Shown: positions 10,048 to 19,517, numbered from the stretch's first letter. The stretch is 59,117 nt of DNA from Methanomicrobiales archaeon (GCA_026394765.1 JAPKXQ010000073.1:1-59117), one strand, 5' to 3'. The notes: generated by a model not told the origin, from the letters alone. Program-made: numbers and translations.

Positions 10048-11021
10048 TGCTACGGACAGTCGCTATCTCGGGGGAGATCTTTAAGAAGCACGAGGTCTGC
10101 TCCCATACTGAGTGCAGCATCCGTCTCCATCGTGCACTCGCGGGGGTCCCCCCCGGGGTGCCGGTAATCCCCCCGGGACCCGCCTCTTATGAGGATCTCG
10201 CACGCGTTCACGACCCTGCCTATATCCGGATGATTCAATCCCTATCATCTGAAGGGCACCGCCGCTTTCTTGATAGTGACACCTACCTCACTGGGGACTC
10301 ATTCGAGGTCGCGCGTCATGCTGCAGGAGGTGCCATTGATGCATGCCGGTGCGCACTATCCGGCGACCATGCATTTGCGATCATACGCCCTCCCGGGCAC
10401 CATGCCTGCCATAACCGCGCGATGGGCTACTGCCTCTTCAACAACGTGGCGGTTGCGGCGGCCTGGGCACTCGACCATGTCGCGCGAGTGGCCATCATCG
10501 ACTGGGACCTCCACCATGGGAACGGCACCCAGGAGGCCTTCTACCAGGACGACCGTGTCCTCTTCTGCTCGGTCCACCAGGCTGGTGCTTTCCCGGGCAC
10601 TGGCTGGCCTGATGAAGTCGGTACGGGAAGAGGACGTGGGTTCTCGGTTAACGCCCCTCTGAAATCTGGATCTACCCTTGCGGACTATCGCTACATCTTC
10701 GAGGAGGTCTTCATTCCGGCACTGGACTCGTATCGGCCCGAGCTGCTCATCATCTCTGCAGGTCAGGACCCACTTCATGATGACCCCGTGTCTGGGATGA
10801 AACTCATCCCCGAAGACTTCCAGGCCCTCACGGCACTCCTTGTGCGCGCACACGAAAAACCCCTTGCCCTTGTCCTCGAGGGGGGATACGGCCCTTCGCT
10901 GGGAGTTGCCGTTCGTGCTATCTTCGATGGATTAACCTGGAGAACAAAGGATCCCTTTGAAGGGATTGTGCGCACTGCAACACGCGAGGTTGCACGGGAG
11001 CTCAAGGGGCTCCTCATGTGA
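10047..11021 (+). CDS. Histone deacetylase/AcuC family amidohydrolase
   Basis: IIRPPGHHACHNRAMGYCLFNNVAVAA, IIDWDLHHGNGTQEAFY, SAGQDPLHDDP. Confidence 0.93.
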   Translation: MLRTVAISGEIFKKHEVCSHTECSIRLHRALAGVPPGVPVIPPGPASYEDLARVHDPAYIRMIQSLSSEGHRRFLDSDTYLTGDSFEVARHAAGGAIDACRCALSGDHAFAIIRPPGHHACHNRAMGYCLFNNVAVAAAWALDHVARVAIIDWDLHHGNGTQEAFYQDDRVLFCSVHQAGAFPGTGWPDEVGTGRGRGFSVNAPLKSGSTLADYRYIFEEVFIPALDSYRPELLIISAGQDPLHDDPVSGMKLIPEDFQALTALLVRAHEKPLALVLEGGYGPSLGVAVRAIFDGLTWRTKDPFEGIVRTATREVARELKGLLM

Positions 11022-11228
11022 GAACATGGAGTGAGCGCATGACAGGTCAACGGCCATTGATCTGAAGCACCATCACTTCATGCGCGGTACCTCAGTTATT
11101 TCTTGCATGTCCAGTATAGTGTGTGATCACCAATCTTTCCATGTCATCTCATATTGAGGGGAACTTGAGGGCATTCCTAATATTATGGGATGTACCTTGA
11201 TATCTGAACATTAACGAGGGGCGCTTAG

Positions 11229-11528
11229 TCACCCCCTTCGGAACATTACCACTCCCGATTCCTGTGCTCTCCTCGCGAGGGTCGTATCCATCTCCTCCTG
11301 TGTGTAGGGAAAGACATCCACCGCTAATCCCACCTCCTCGAAATAGGGGGAGTACTCCTCAATTCGACGTATGAATCGGACATGGCTCTCTGCAAGTTCC
11401 ACGATCATTACGTCCACATCACTCCCAGGGACATCGAGGTCTTCTGCAAAAGACCCAAAGAGGATGACCTCGAGAACCTCTTCCCGGGTGACAAGGTGCA
11501 GAACCGCGGTCTTGAGGTTCTCCCTCAC
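11229..11528 (-). CDS. MNT-type minimal nucleotidyltransferase (antitoxin of HEPN/MNT module 2)
   Basis: VILFGSFAEDLDVPGSDVDVMIVEL (GS-x9-DxD); GTG start at 11526-11528 directly abuts the MITE target duplication. Confidence 0.85.
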   Translation of the reverse strand: MRENLKTAVLHLVTREEVLEVILFGSFAEDLDVPGSDVDVMIVELAESHVRFIRRIEEYSPYFEEVGLAVDVFPYTQEEMDTTLARRAQESGVVMFRRG

Positions 11529-11532
11529 TAGA

Positions 11533-11663
11533 GGGGCTGTTTCACAAACCCCAAATTAACAAAAAGGGGCGATTTACATCGACATCAAATTAATTAAATA
11601 ATTAATCTTTACTGATTTATTTATGTGATAATGTTAACAAAAAAATATTTGTGAAACAGCCCC
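11533..11663. mobile_element. 131-bp MITE-like element with perfect 16-bp TIRs and TAGA target-site duplication
   Basis: GGGGCTGTTTCACAAA at 11533-11548 and its exact reverse complement TTTGTGAAACAGCCCC at 11648-11663; TAGA at 11529-11532 and 11664-11667; AT-rich interior, no ORF. Confidence 0.9.
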
Positions 11664-11673
11664 TAGATCCCTG

Positions 11674-12063
11674 TCAATCCAGGAAACTGTTACAGAACCG
11701 TAGGATCGCCTTTGCACTGCTGATAGCACCATCTGCGTCCTCGCTATCGAAGTGGTCACCAGGGAGTCCCTTCAGCAAAGCCATTTGGATAGCGCGCTGG
11801 GATGTAATACCTGTCAAGAGACCGCGCTTGTTTCATGAGGTCTAGGGGAACTGGCTGGTATTCCTGATAGGCCCTGAGGAGATCGGTGATGGCATGACCC
11901 CATGCAATAACCCCTCTCGCGTGCAGCACTGCTTTGAGACCCTTCTCGGCGGCCTGTTGGGCGATGAAGCACGCCCATTCCGGATACCCCTGGTCCCTCG
12001 CCACTGTCGCCATCTTGAGATCACGCAGGCCTGACGGATCCAATCCTTACTCCGTTCAGCCAT
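11674..12063 (-). pseudogene. HEPN domain protein broken by two frameshifts (module 2)
   Basis: MAERSKDWIRQA (frame of 12063) joins LRDLKMATVARDQGYPEWACFIAQQAAEKGLKAVLHARG...YYIPARYPNGFAEGTP (frame of 12043), which joins GDHFDSEDADGAISSAKAILRFCNSFLD* in another frame. Confidence 0.85.
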
Positions 12064-12195
12064 TGAACACCAGTAATATCAGCATATTGTTCATCCTTCG
12101 CTATATCCTCCTGCTCTCGTAAGTGATCCCATTGCATGCATAATCTCGTTGCCACCACCCTCCCCTTCATCTCTTCCTGATCAAAAGATCATCTC

Positions 12196-12483
12196 ATGGA
12201 CACTATCTCCCCAGGCACCCGCGTCCGCTATCCCAGAACTGGCACAACCGGCACGGTCACGAGGATTGCAGAGGAGGGTGGGGCAACATTTGCCGAGGTC
12301 GACACCACCGGTCTCCTCTATCGTATCGATCAGCTCATCCCGGTGGAGGGACATGCCCCCACCAGGAAAGGTAGTCGCGAAGACACCCTCGTGCGCGTCG
12401 CACAGGAGCGGGAGTTCTCCAGTAGCACCGGCTTCCAGGAGTCACTACTCCATACTGACCATAGTTGCGAGGGCGGTGGTTAG
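12196..12483 (+). CDS. DUF2098-like methanogen protein
   Basis: 95 aa; PGTRVRYPRTGTTGTVTRI...FAEVDTTGLLYRIDQLIPV. Confidence 0.7.
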   Translation: MDTISPGTRVRYPRTGTTGTVTRIAEEGGATFAEVDTTGLLYRIDQLIPVEGHAPTRKGSREDTLVRVAQEREFSSSTGFQESLLHTDHSCEGGG

Positions 12484-12902
12484 TCAGTGAGCGGCATCGT
12501 GGTGAGTTTCACCGACTCTACCCCTTTTTGAGCCATCAACCGCTCAGTAAGGGTCTTGATCTCTGATCCTTCACCCCTTACCAGGATCACCTCAAGGCAG
12601 CGCGTATGGGTGACATGTGAATGGAGTGAAGCCTGGATAAGGGCCATGAACTCGTGCTGGATATCAGTGAGGACTGGGAGGAGACCCCGCTGCTCATGGT
12701 CATAGATGATCGTTATCACACCCTGTCGTTCACCCTTCACGTCCGCCATCCACTTGTAGTGGGTAATGTAGCTCCGGATCGAGTCTCTGATCCCCTCTGA
12801 TCGCGAGGAATACCCACGCGCGGAGATGATCTCGTCGAAGTGGTCAAGGAGGTGTGTTGGGAGTGATATCCCGATCCGTGAGAGCTCAGTGTCAAAGGTC
12901 AT
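12480..12902 (-). CDS. nikR: NikR-type nickel-responsive ribbon-helix-helix regulator
   Basis: MTFDTELSRIGISLPTHLLDHFDEIISARGYSSRSEGIRDSIRSYI RHH domain; H/C metal residues in HSHVTHTRCLEVILVRG. Confidence 0.9.
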   Translation of the reverse strand: MTFDTELSRIGISLPTHLLDHFDEIISARGYSSRSEGIRDSIRSYITHYKWMADVKGERQGVITIIYDHEQRGLLPVLTDIQHEFMALIQASLHSHVTHTRCLEVILVRGEGSEIKTLTERLMAQKGVESVKLTTMPLTD

Positions 12903-13146
12903 GTGATCACGTCTACTCAGTGATCCATCCTTCCAATGGCGTTTTAAGGTATCGTGGTGTGAAAAGATCAGAAACATCATGAGCAGCAGTAGCACAACCC
13001 GTGTCTCTCCTGCAGTGTAGTGCAGCCACAATGCGCGCCACAATAGGATAAGCCGATGGTAAATCTACCACTCTCCTGGAGGACTGACCGATCTGCACAC
13101 GTATAAGTAGAATCATTATAAATACCGTAGGGAGGTTTGATTCTGC

Positions 13147-14382
13147 GTGCGGGACATCACCATCCCAAGTGTTAATATCGGCGTCGTGGGCCATGTCGAC
13201 CATGGGAAGACAACCCTGGTCTATGGTTTAACAGGGGCGTGGACCGACCGGCATAGTGAGGAGATAAAACGGGGGATCTCCATCCGTCTCGGTTACGCCG
13301 ACGCCACGTTCTATCGATGTGGGGCCTGCATCGGGTCGGATTCCCTTTCCACAGCGGCGGTCTGTCCGCTCTGCGAGGGAAAGACGAATCCGTTTCGTTC
13401 TGTCTCTTTTGTTGATGCACCGGGCCACGAGACCCTGATGGCAACGATGCTATCAGGCTCGGCACTTATGGATGGGGCGATGCTCGTCATCGCGGCCAAT
13501 GAGCCATGCCCCCAGCCCCAGACCAAGGAGCACCTCATGGCCCTCGGGCTTGTGGGGATCTCCAGGATAGTAATTGTTCAGAACAAGATCGATGTCGTAA
13601 CGCAGAAGGAAGCCGCGGCACACTATGAGCAGATTAAGACGTTTATCAAGGGCACTATCGCTGAAGACGCCCCCATAATCCCCGTATCTGCACAGAAAGG
13701 GATCAATATAGGCGCTCTGATAGAAGCCCTCGACCAGATGATCCCGATCCCTGAGCGCGCACCGGATGCCCCCCCACTCATGCTGATAGCGCGGTCCTTT
13801 GACATCAATAAGCCCGGGTCGAACTGGAAGGATATCAAGGGTGGTGTCGTCGGTGGATCGCTCATCAGGGGTGTCCTCAAGGATGGAGACGAGATCGAGA
13901 TCCGCCCAGGGCGACAGACCCAGGCAGAGAACCGGCTCCGTTGGGTGCCGATCACAACCAAGGTCACCTCGATCACGACCGGGTCGAAAAAGGTCGTCGA
14001 TGCAGGTCCCGGGGGACTCATCGGACTGGGGACCAAGCTGGACCCCTCACTCACCAAGAGTGATGCACTTGCCGGACAGGTATTGGGGCATGTCGGCGCG
14101 CTGCCTCAAGTTTGGGAGCGGCTCAAGTTCCAGGTCACTCTCATGGAGCGTGTAGTGGGCTCTGCGAATGAACTGGTGATTGAGCCCCTGAAGCACCATG
14201 AGCCTCTGATGCTTGCGGTCGGCACCGCGGTGACGGTAGGGGTTGTGGCGGGCAGCAAGAAAGACCTCGTTGAAGTGACCCTGAAGCGTCCGGTCTGTGC
14301 TGAACCTGGCGCGCGTATCGCTATCAGCCGTCAGGTAGGCGCTCGGTGGAGGTTGATCGGGATGGGGGTCTTATCCGAGTGA
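13147..14382 (+). CDS. eif2g: Translation initiation factor aIF2 gamma
   Basis: NIGVVGHVDHGKTTL, zinc knuckle CGAC..CPLC, VDAPGHETLMATML, IVQNKIDVV. Confidence 0.97.
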   Translation: MRDITIPSVNIGVVGHVDHGKTTLVYGLTGAWTDRHSEEIKRGISIRLGYADATFYRCGACIGSDSLSTAAVCPLCEGKTNPFRSVSFVDAPGHETLMATMLSGSALMDGAMLVIAANEPCPQPQTKEHLMALGLVGISRIVIVQNKIDVVTQKEAAAHYEQIKTFIKGTIAEDAPIIPVSAQKGINIGALIEALDQMIPIPERAPDAPPLMLIARSFDINKPGSNWKDIKGGVVGGSLIRGVLKDGDEIEIRPGRQTQAENRLRWVPITTKVTSITTGSKKVVDAGPGGLIGLGTKLDPSLTKSDALAGQVLGHVGALPQVWERLKFQVTLMERVVGSANELVIEPLKHHEPLMLAVGTAVTVGVVAGSKKDLVEVTLKRPVCAEPGARIAISRQVGARWRLIGMGVLSE

Positions 14383-14759
14383 AGGTCCTCCTCGATGCCA
14401 ATGCCCTGATGATCCCCGGGCGCTACCGCATCTCGCTCTTTGATGAGATCACCGATCTCGTCGGGAGTTGTGAGCCGATCGTGCTCATGAGTGTTGTAAA
14501 AGAGCTCGAAGGGATCGCGCGGGGCTGTGGGTCATCAGGGCGCGCAGCGCGTCTTGGTCTAACCCTCGCGCAGCGGTGCAGTATCGTTGAAGATGGAGGT
14601 CTGCAGGAGCGGGTGGATGATGCGATCGTCTTTTTTGCGCAGGAGCACCGTACCGTGGTGGTGACTGATGATCGGGCACTTAGGAGGGCGCTCATGAATA
14701 ACAGGGTCCCGGTCATATCGGTCCGCGCGCGTAAAAAGCTCGCGTTACTGCAGTCGTGA
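14379..14759 (+). CDS. PIN-domain ribonuclease (Fcf1-like)
   Basis: MKVLLDANALMIPGRYRISLFDEI...VDDAIVFFAQEHRTVVVTDDRALRRAL; GTG start overlaps aIF2-gamma stop. Confidence 0.85.
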   Translation: MKVLLDANALMIPGRYRISLFDEITDLVGSCEPIVLMSVVKELEGIARGCGSSGRAARLGLTLAQRCSIVEDGGLQERVDDAIVFFAQEHRTVVVTDDRALRRALMNNRVPVISVRARKKLALLQS

Positions 14760-14760
14760 G

Positions 14761-15360
14761 GTGTTGCGGGTGTACTACCGGATGAAACTGATGGACAAGG
14801 TGCGGGTTCCCCCGCACCGGCTCGGGGAGGAACTGAAGAGTGTCATTCTCGACGTCCTCCAAGAGCAGCTCGAGGGGAGCATTGACAAAGAGATCGGGGC
14901 CTTCATCGCGGTCACGGGAGTCCTGGAAGTTGGTGAAGGGGAGCTAATCCCTGGCGATGGGGCTGTGTACTACGACGTCGTATTCGAAGCCGTTGTCATC
15001 CGCCTCGTGCTTCAGGAAGTGATCGAGGGAATCGTGGTCGAGACGACGAGTTTCGGGGCATTTGTCAGCCTTGGGCCTGTCGACGCGATGCTCCACGTAA
15101 GCCAGATCTCGGACGAGTACATCAGCTATGACGAGAAGAACTCACGCCTCATCTGCCAGGAGTCCAAGCGTTTCATCGCTGTCGGTGAAGGGCTCCGCTC
15201 ACGCGTGGTGACCCTCAGTCTGAATGAGCGCGAACCCCGGGAGAGCAAGATCGGACTGACCATGCGCCAGTCCGGCCTCGGTACTCAGAAGTGGCTAGAA
15301 GAGGAGATGGTGAAAGAGAAGGAGCGGGAGACCCGGGGTGGAGAGCGTGCCGGCCGGTAG
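14761..15360 (+). CDS. rpoE1: RNA polymerase subunit Rpo7/RpoE'
   Basis: YYRMKLMDKVRVPPHRLGE..., S1 domain GIVVETTSFGAFVSLGPVDAMLHVSQI. Confidence 0.94.
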   Translation: MLRVYYRMKLMDKVRVPPHRLGEELKSVILDVLQEQLEGSIDKEIGAFIAVTGVLEVGEGELIPGDGAVYYDVVFEAVVIRLVLQEVIEGIVVETTSFGAFVSLGPVDAMLHVSQISDEYISYDEKNSRLICQESKRFIAVGEGLRSRVVTLSLNEREPRESKIGLTMRQSGLGTQKWLEEEMVKEKERETRGGERAGR

Positions 15361-15550
15361 AAAGAAGCAACCAAATGTCTGCCGCGAGTGTCACAGGGTC
15401 GTTGAGGGGGAGGCATGTGCCCTTTGTGGCACATCCAACCTCTCTACTGACTGGACCGGGTACCTAGTCATCATCGACCCTGAACATTCCGAGATCGCGC
15501 AGAAGATGAACATCAAGCTCGCGGGTCGTTACGCCCTTAAGGTCAGGTGA
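15338..15550 (+). CDS. spt4: Transcription elongation factor Spt4 (RpoE'')
   Basis: CRECHRVVEGEACALCGTSNLSTDWTGYLVIIDPEHSEIAQKM. Confidence 0.95.
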   Translation: MESVPAGRKKQPNVCRECHRVVEGEACALCGTSNLSTDWTGYLVIIDPEHSEIAQKMNIKLAGRYALKVR

Positions 15551-15551
15551 G

Positions 15552-16049
15552 ATGCGCCGGCTTCCCCCAGGACTACGGCACCTCTTCAAGCGCCCGTTCG
15601 GGAGGCTATATCCTGATTTTGCTGACATACTTCCTGTTATCGCCGGGCGTACCCTCTATACAGTAGGTGACATAGTTACAGCCCGAGCTCTCTCATTCGG
15701 GATCATCCCTTCGGTGATGGTGGTGGACGGGATGACTATGCGAAGACCGGTGAAGCGACCGGGCTACCCCCCACTCACTACCCTCTCTGTGAAGAACCCT
15801 GCCGGGACGATCACCGATACTCTCATAGCAGCGCTTGAACAGGCGGTGGCGCACCCCCCAGTCAGAGTCGAGGTGGATGGCGAAGAGGATCTTGCCGTCA
15901 TCCCCCTTGTCATCGTCGCACCTGATGGGGCAATGGTCATCTATGGCCAGCCCGGAGAGGGTGTTGTGGTAAGGGAGGTAGATGGGCGTGCAAAAGAGGC
16001 TGCGCAGACGCTCTTTGCCCAGCTTGAGGTCCAGGACGATAGTATATAA
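15552..16049 (+). CDS. GTP-dependent dephospho-CoA kinase (DUF359)
   Basis: GDIVTARALSFGIIPSVMVVDGMTMRRPV, NPAGTITDTLI, GEEDLAVIPLVI; conserved neighbourhood Spt4-DPCK-S24e. Confidence 0.92.
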   Translation: MRRLPPGLRHLFKRPFGRLYPDFADILPVIAGRTLYTVGDIVTARALSFGIIPSVMVVDGMTMRRPVKRPGYPPLTTLSVKNPAGTITDTLIAALEQAVAHPPVRVEVDGEEDLAVIPLVIVAPDGAMVIYGQPGEGVVVREVDGRAKEAAQTLFAQLEVQDDSI

Positions 16050-16080
16050 CATCTCCCTGTAATGTATATAGGGATACCCG

Positions 16081-16377
16081 ATGGACATCGAGATTAGCCG
16101 GGACTGCGAGAACAGGCTCCTTGCGCGGAGGGAAGTCGAGTTCACCATTCGGTTCGAGGGGTCAACCCCTTCCCGGATGCAGGTCCTCCAGAAGCTCTCT
16201 GCGCTCCTCAATGCGAATGAAAAGACCCTGGTGATAAGTAAGCTGAAGAACCACTTTGGGACCTCCCTGGTCTCGGGTGTCGCGCGTGTCTACGAGAACG
16301 TCGATGCGAGAACTATGATAGAGCCCGCATATCTCATCGTGCGGGGCACCCCTGCGGTGAAAGAGGAGGGGGCGTAG
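16081..16377 (+). CDS. rps24e: Ribosomal protein S24e
   Basis: NRLLARREVEFTIRFEGSTPSRMQVLQKLSALL. Confidence 0.95.
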   Translation: MDIEISRDCENRLLARREVEFTIRFEGSTPSRMQVLQKLSALLNANEKTLVISKLKNHFGTSLVSGVARVYENVDARTMIEPAYLIVRGTPAVKEEGA

Positions 16378-16380
16378 ATA

Positions 16381-16563
16381 ATGGCCGCAAAGAAGGTGAA
16401 GGGGAGTGCGAGTCCCCGCCGGGGCAGTTACTATACTATATCTGGGTCTAAGGCAACGCTTACCAAGAAATTTTGCCCGCGGTGTGGCCCAGGTATCATC
16501 CTTGCCGAGCATGAAGACCGTGTCGCGTGCGGTCGGTGTAGGTACACCGAGTTTAAGAAGTAA
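16381..16563 (+). CDS. rps27ae: Ribosomal protein S27ae
   Basis: [29 protein letters not shown]. Confidence 0.95.
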   Translation: MAAKKVKGSASPRRGSYYTISGSKATLTKKFCPRCGPGIILAEHEDRVACGRCRYTEFKK

Positions 16564-16568
16564 GATCG

Positions 16569-18134
16569 ATGTTTCCGGGGCAGGTCCTCGGGATCGAGGG
16601 CACGGCATGGAACCTCTCGGCTGCAGTCTTTGATAGCCAGGTTGTAGCTGAAAAATCAAAACCCTATTCTCCCCCCCAGGGTGGGATCCATCCTCGTGAG
16701 GCCGCGCAGCACCATGCCACTCACATGGCTGGGGTGATCGGTGCTGTCCTAACTGCCGCTTCATCTCTCGAGGGGATCGCCTTCTCGCAGGGCCCTGGTC
16801 TCGGACCCTGTCTGAGAACTGTTGCCACCGCAGCGCGCGCACTAGCAGGTGCCCTCCATCTCCCCCTCGTGGGTGTGAACCATTGCGTTGCACATGTTGA
16901 GATTGGGAGGTACGACACGGGGTGTAAGGACCCTATAGTACTCTATGTGAGTGGGGCGAATACCCAGGTGATCGGGTACCTCACCGGGCGCTACCGGGTC
17001 CTGGGAGAGACCCTTGACATTGGTCTTGGAAATGCACTCGATAAGTTTGCGAGGGGTATTGGCCTCCCACATCCCGGTGGGCCGGCGATAGAACGGCTCG
17101 CGTGCCAGGGGAGGTATCGTGACCTCCCCTACACTGTGAAGGGTATGGACCTTGCTTTCTCAGGTCTAGTGAGCGCGGCGCAGGGGATGGCTGGGGATAC
17201 CGAGGACGCATGCCACAGTATCCAGGAGGTGGCTTTTGCGATGTGTGTCGAGGTCACCGAGCGAGCGCTCGCGCACACGGGAAAGGAGGAGGTCCTCCTT
17301 GTGGGAGGCGTGGGTGTGAACCACCGCCTCCAGGAGATGCTGGGGGAGATGTGTGCGGAGCGTGGTGCAACACTCCATGTCCCGAAACGGCAGTTCATGG
17401 GGGACAATGGGGCGATGATCGCCTACACCGGGGGCCTCATGCTCGCTAGTGGCCAGGCCATCCCGATCAGAGAGTCCAGGGTGATCCCGACGTTTCGCGC
17501 CGATCAGGTGGATGTAAATTGGAGGGAGCGTGACCCCTGCTTCCCGCGCCATGAACCGGAAGGTGGTATTGCGCGCGGCGCTGAGGCGGTGGTGGCCATC
17601 GGGTCTGAAGTGGTTGAGAAGCAGAGGTCCCCGAAAGGGTACAGACATAGAGACCTGGACCAGCGTCTCATTGCAGAGAGGACAAAGGCTGAAGCGAGGC
17701 TGATGGTGATGGCCAGGCGGGCCGGTGTCTCGACTCCCATTATCCACGACATCGATGGTGCAACCATCGTGATGGAGCGGGTATATGGCCCCCTTCTGCG
17801 CGACGCCCTCACCATTGAGACGGTCCGGGTGGCGGGAAGGGCTGTTGGGCGGCTTCATACCGCGGGCATCGTCCATGGAGACCTCACCACGAGCAATATG
17901 ATACTCCGCAATAACCGCTGTATCTTCATCGACTTCGGGCTCTCTGCCGCATCAATGGAATGTGAATCACGCGGTGTAGACGTCCATGTATTTGTCCAGG
18001 CCCTCACCGGCACCGCGCGCAATGCAGATGCCCTTGTACAGGCCTTCATAGAGGGGTACCGCGAGGAGTTTGCCGGTGCCGATGAAGTTCTTGCCCGTGT
18101 AGACGCAATTGTCCAGAGGGGGAGGTACCTGTGA
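16569..18134 (+). CDS. kae1-bud32: Kae1-Bud32 fusion (KEOPS tRNA t6A synthesis)
   Basis: VLGIEGTAWNLSAAVFD..., HHATHMAG, YVSGANTQVIGY; C-terminal kinase IVHGDLTTSNMILRNNRCIFIDFGLS. Confidence 0.97.
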   Translation: MFPGQVLGIEGTAWNLSAAVFDSQVVAEKSKPYSPPQGGIHPREAAQHHATHMAGVIGAVLTAASSLEGIAFSQGPGLGPCLRTVATAARALAGALHLPLVGVNHCVAHVEIGRYDTGCKDPIVLYVSGANTQVIGYLTGRYRVLGETLDIGLGNALDKFARGIGLPHPGGPAIERLACQGRYRDLPYTVKGMDLAFSGLVSAAQGMAGDTEDACHSIQEVAFAMCVEVTERALAHTGKEEVLLVGGVGVNHRLQEMLGEMCAERGATLHVPKRQFMGDNGAMIAYTGGLMLASGQAIPIRESRVIPTFRADQVDVNWRERDPCFPRHEPEGGIARGAEAVVAIGSEVVEKQRSPKGYRHRDLDQRLIAERTKAEARLMVMARRAGVSTPIIHDIDGATIVMERVYGPLLRDALTIETVRVAGRAVGRLHTAGIVHGDLTTSNMILRNNRCIFIDFGLSAASMECESRGVDVHVFVQALTGTARNADALVQAFIEGYREEFAGADEVLARVDAIVQRGRYL

Positions 18135-18626
18135 AGGTGGTAATGGTCACCGGGAACCCGCATAAAGCCAGGGAGGTTGCTGCCTTCTTTGGTGGCACCC
18201 TCGAGATAGAGCATGTATCCCTCGATTGCCCTGAGTTTCGCCACGACGATGTGCGGGAGATCGCGAAGGGAAAAGCATCTTTTGCTTACCTGCAACTCGG
18301 CCGCCCCCTCATTGTCGATGATACTGCGCTTTTTATACGCGCACTTCGCGGTTTTCCCGGTCCATATGCCGCGGTTCGAGACCGCGATCGCATACGCCTG
18401 GGATGGTGGGATAGAGGTCTTTCTTGGCGTCCTTGAAGGAACCATCACCCAAGCACCGAGTGGAGAGAGCGGGTTTGGCTATGACCCCATCTTTGCATAT
18501 AACGAAAGAACCCTTGCAGAGCTTGACGTTTTGGAGAAGAGCCGCATGTCTCACCGTGCGAGGGCGCTCCATGCATTCCGGACATGGTTCCTCACCCATG
18601 GTGGGAATGGCACAACGGTTAAGTGA
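18131..18626 (+). pseudogene. rdgB: XTP/dITP diphosphatase (RdgB/Ham1) with internal deletion and frameshift
   Basis: Frame 1 MKVVMVTGNPHKAREVAAFFGG...PLIVDDTALFIRALRGFPGPYAA, then frame 2 RFETAIAYAWDGGIEVFLGVLEGTI...GFGYDPIFAYNERTLAELDVLEKSRMSHRARAL. The segment normally joining PYAA to RFETA is absent. Confidence 0.85.
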
Positions 18627-18665
18627 GCAGGGCTCGTTGTATATTAGACACGTGGAAGTATTCTG

Positions 18666-18812
18666 ATGGCGCGTTTTCCAGAGGCTGAGGCACGGCTCCT
18701 CAATGTGAAGATCTGCATGCGGTGCAATGCACGGAATGCAATTCGTGCTACTCGTTGCAGAAAGTGCGGCTACGTGAACCTCAGACCCAAGAACAAGGAG
18801 AGAAAGGCCTGA
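18666..18812 (+). CDS. rpl40e: Ribosomal protein L40e (48 aa, below the ORF-track cutoff)
   Basis: [48 protein letters not shown]. Confidence 0.95.
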   Translation: MARFPEAEARLLNVKICMRCNARNAIRATRCRKCGYVNLRPKNKERKA

Positions 18813-18832
18813 TCAGGGCCCTTGAGGGCTCA

Positions 18833-19483
18833 TCAGGCGCTGTAGAAGGTGACCCTTTTTCCCTTCTCGCTGTACTCGCCACGAAAGGTCTCGATATTTC
18901 TTTTGTACCCGATTCTATATGTGAAACCAAGCGCACGCAGGTGCTCACGGGCCCGCATCACGTCCTCTTCGTCTCTCCAGTCCGGGGTATACACGTAGAT
19001 AACTTTCCAGGTGTCCCTTGCTTCCGGGTTCTTCTTTGCAGTGCTCACCTTTGCAGAGATACCAAGTAGCCCTTCGCACGTAGCGTCCCTGACCCTGCAC
19101 CAGGCCTTGTCGACCTCGTCGGGGGGCAAAAAGATCAGCCATTTTCCTGCTAGCTCATCTTCTATGGCATCGGGTCGGGTATCTGGTGCGTCCTGCACTA
19201 CCCAGTACATCTGCGTGGTTCGCGAGGGGACCACGCCCTCTCCATCCAGGATCATCGTATAGATTGCATCTGGGCCTCCGAATCGCTTAACAAGTGCTTC
19301 GCAGAGGTCAGGGTAGTCCCTGCGGAATGCCGTGTAGGTCTCATGGAACTCGGTCAGGAACTGAGGGCCCCGCTCCACCCGGGTAAAGAGGGAATCCCCG
19401 TCTGCACGCAGCCTTCCGGAGATGAGATGAATTAAGAGGCCATATGCAACATCAGTGAGGGGATCGGGCACCATATCTCCCAT
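18833..19483 (-). CDS. DUF1917/Bles03-like family protein
   Basis: QMYWVVQDAPDTRPDAIEDELAGKWLIFLPPDEVDKAWCRV...STAKKNPEARDTWKVIYVYTPDWRDEEDVMR. Confidence 0.75.
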   Translation of the reverse strand: MGDMVPDPLTDVAYGLLIHLISGRLRADGDSLFTRVERGPQFLTEFHETYTAFRRDYPDLCEALVKRFGGPDAIYTMILDGEGVVPSRTTQMYWVVQDAPDTRPDAIEDELAGKWLIFLPPDEVDKAWCRVRDATCEGLLGISAKVSTAKKNPEARDTWKVIYVYTPDWRDEEDVMRAREHLRALGFTYRIGYKRNIETFRGEYSEKGKRVTFYSA

Positions 19484-19517
19484 ACCTTACGTTCTCGTGA
19501 AAAACGGATAAAAAACG

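Noticed and set aside
11533-11663. Hairpin/terminator interpretation of the inverted repeat
   Set aside because: Exact 16-bp termini plus a 4-bp target duplication fit a transposed element better than a terminator; the arms are ~100 bp apart.
16162-17876. Long minus-strand ORFs (243 and 236 aa) opposite S24e/Kae1-Bud32
   Set aside because: Shadow ORFs of well-supported genes, rich in P/R/H, no domain signature.
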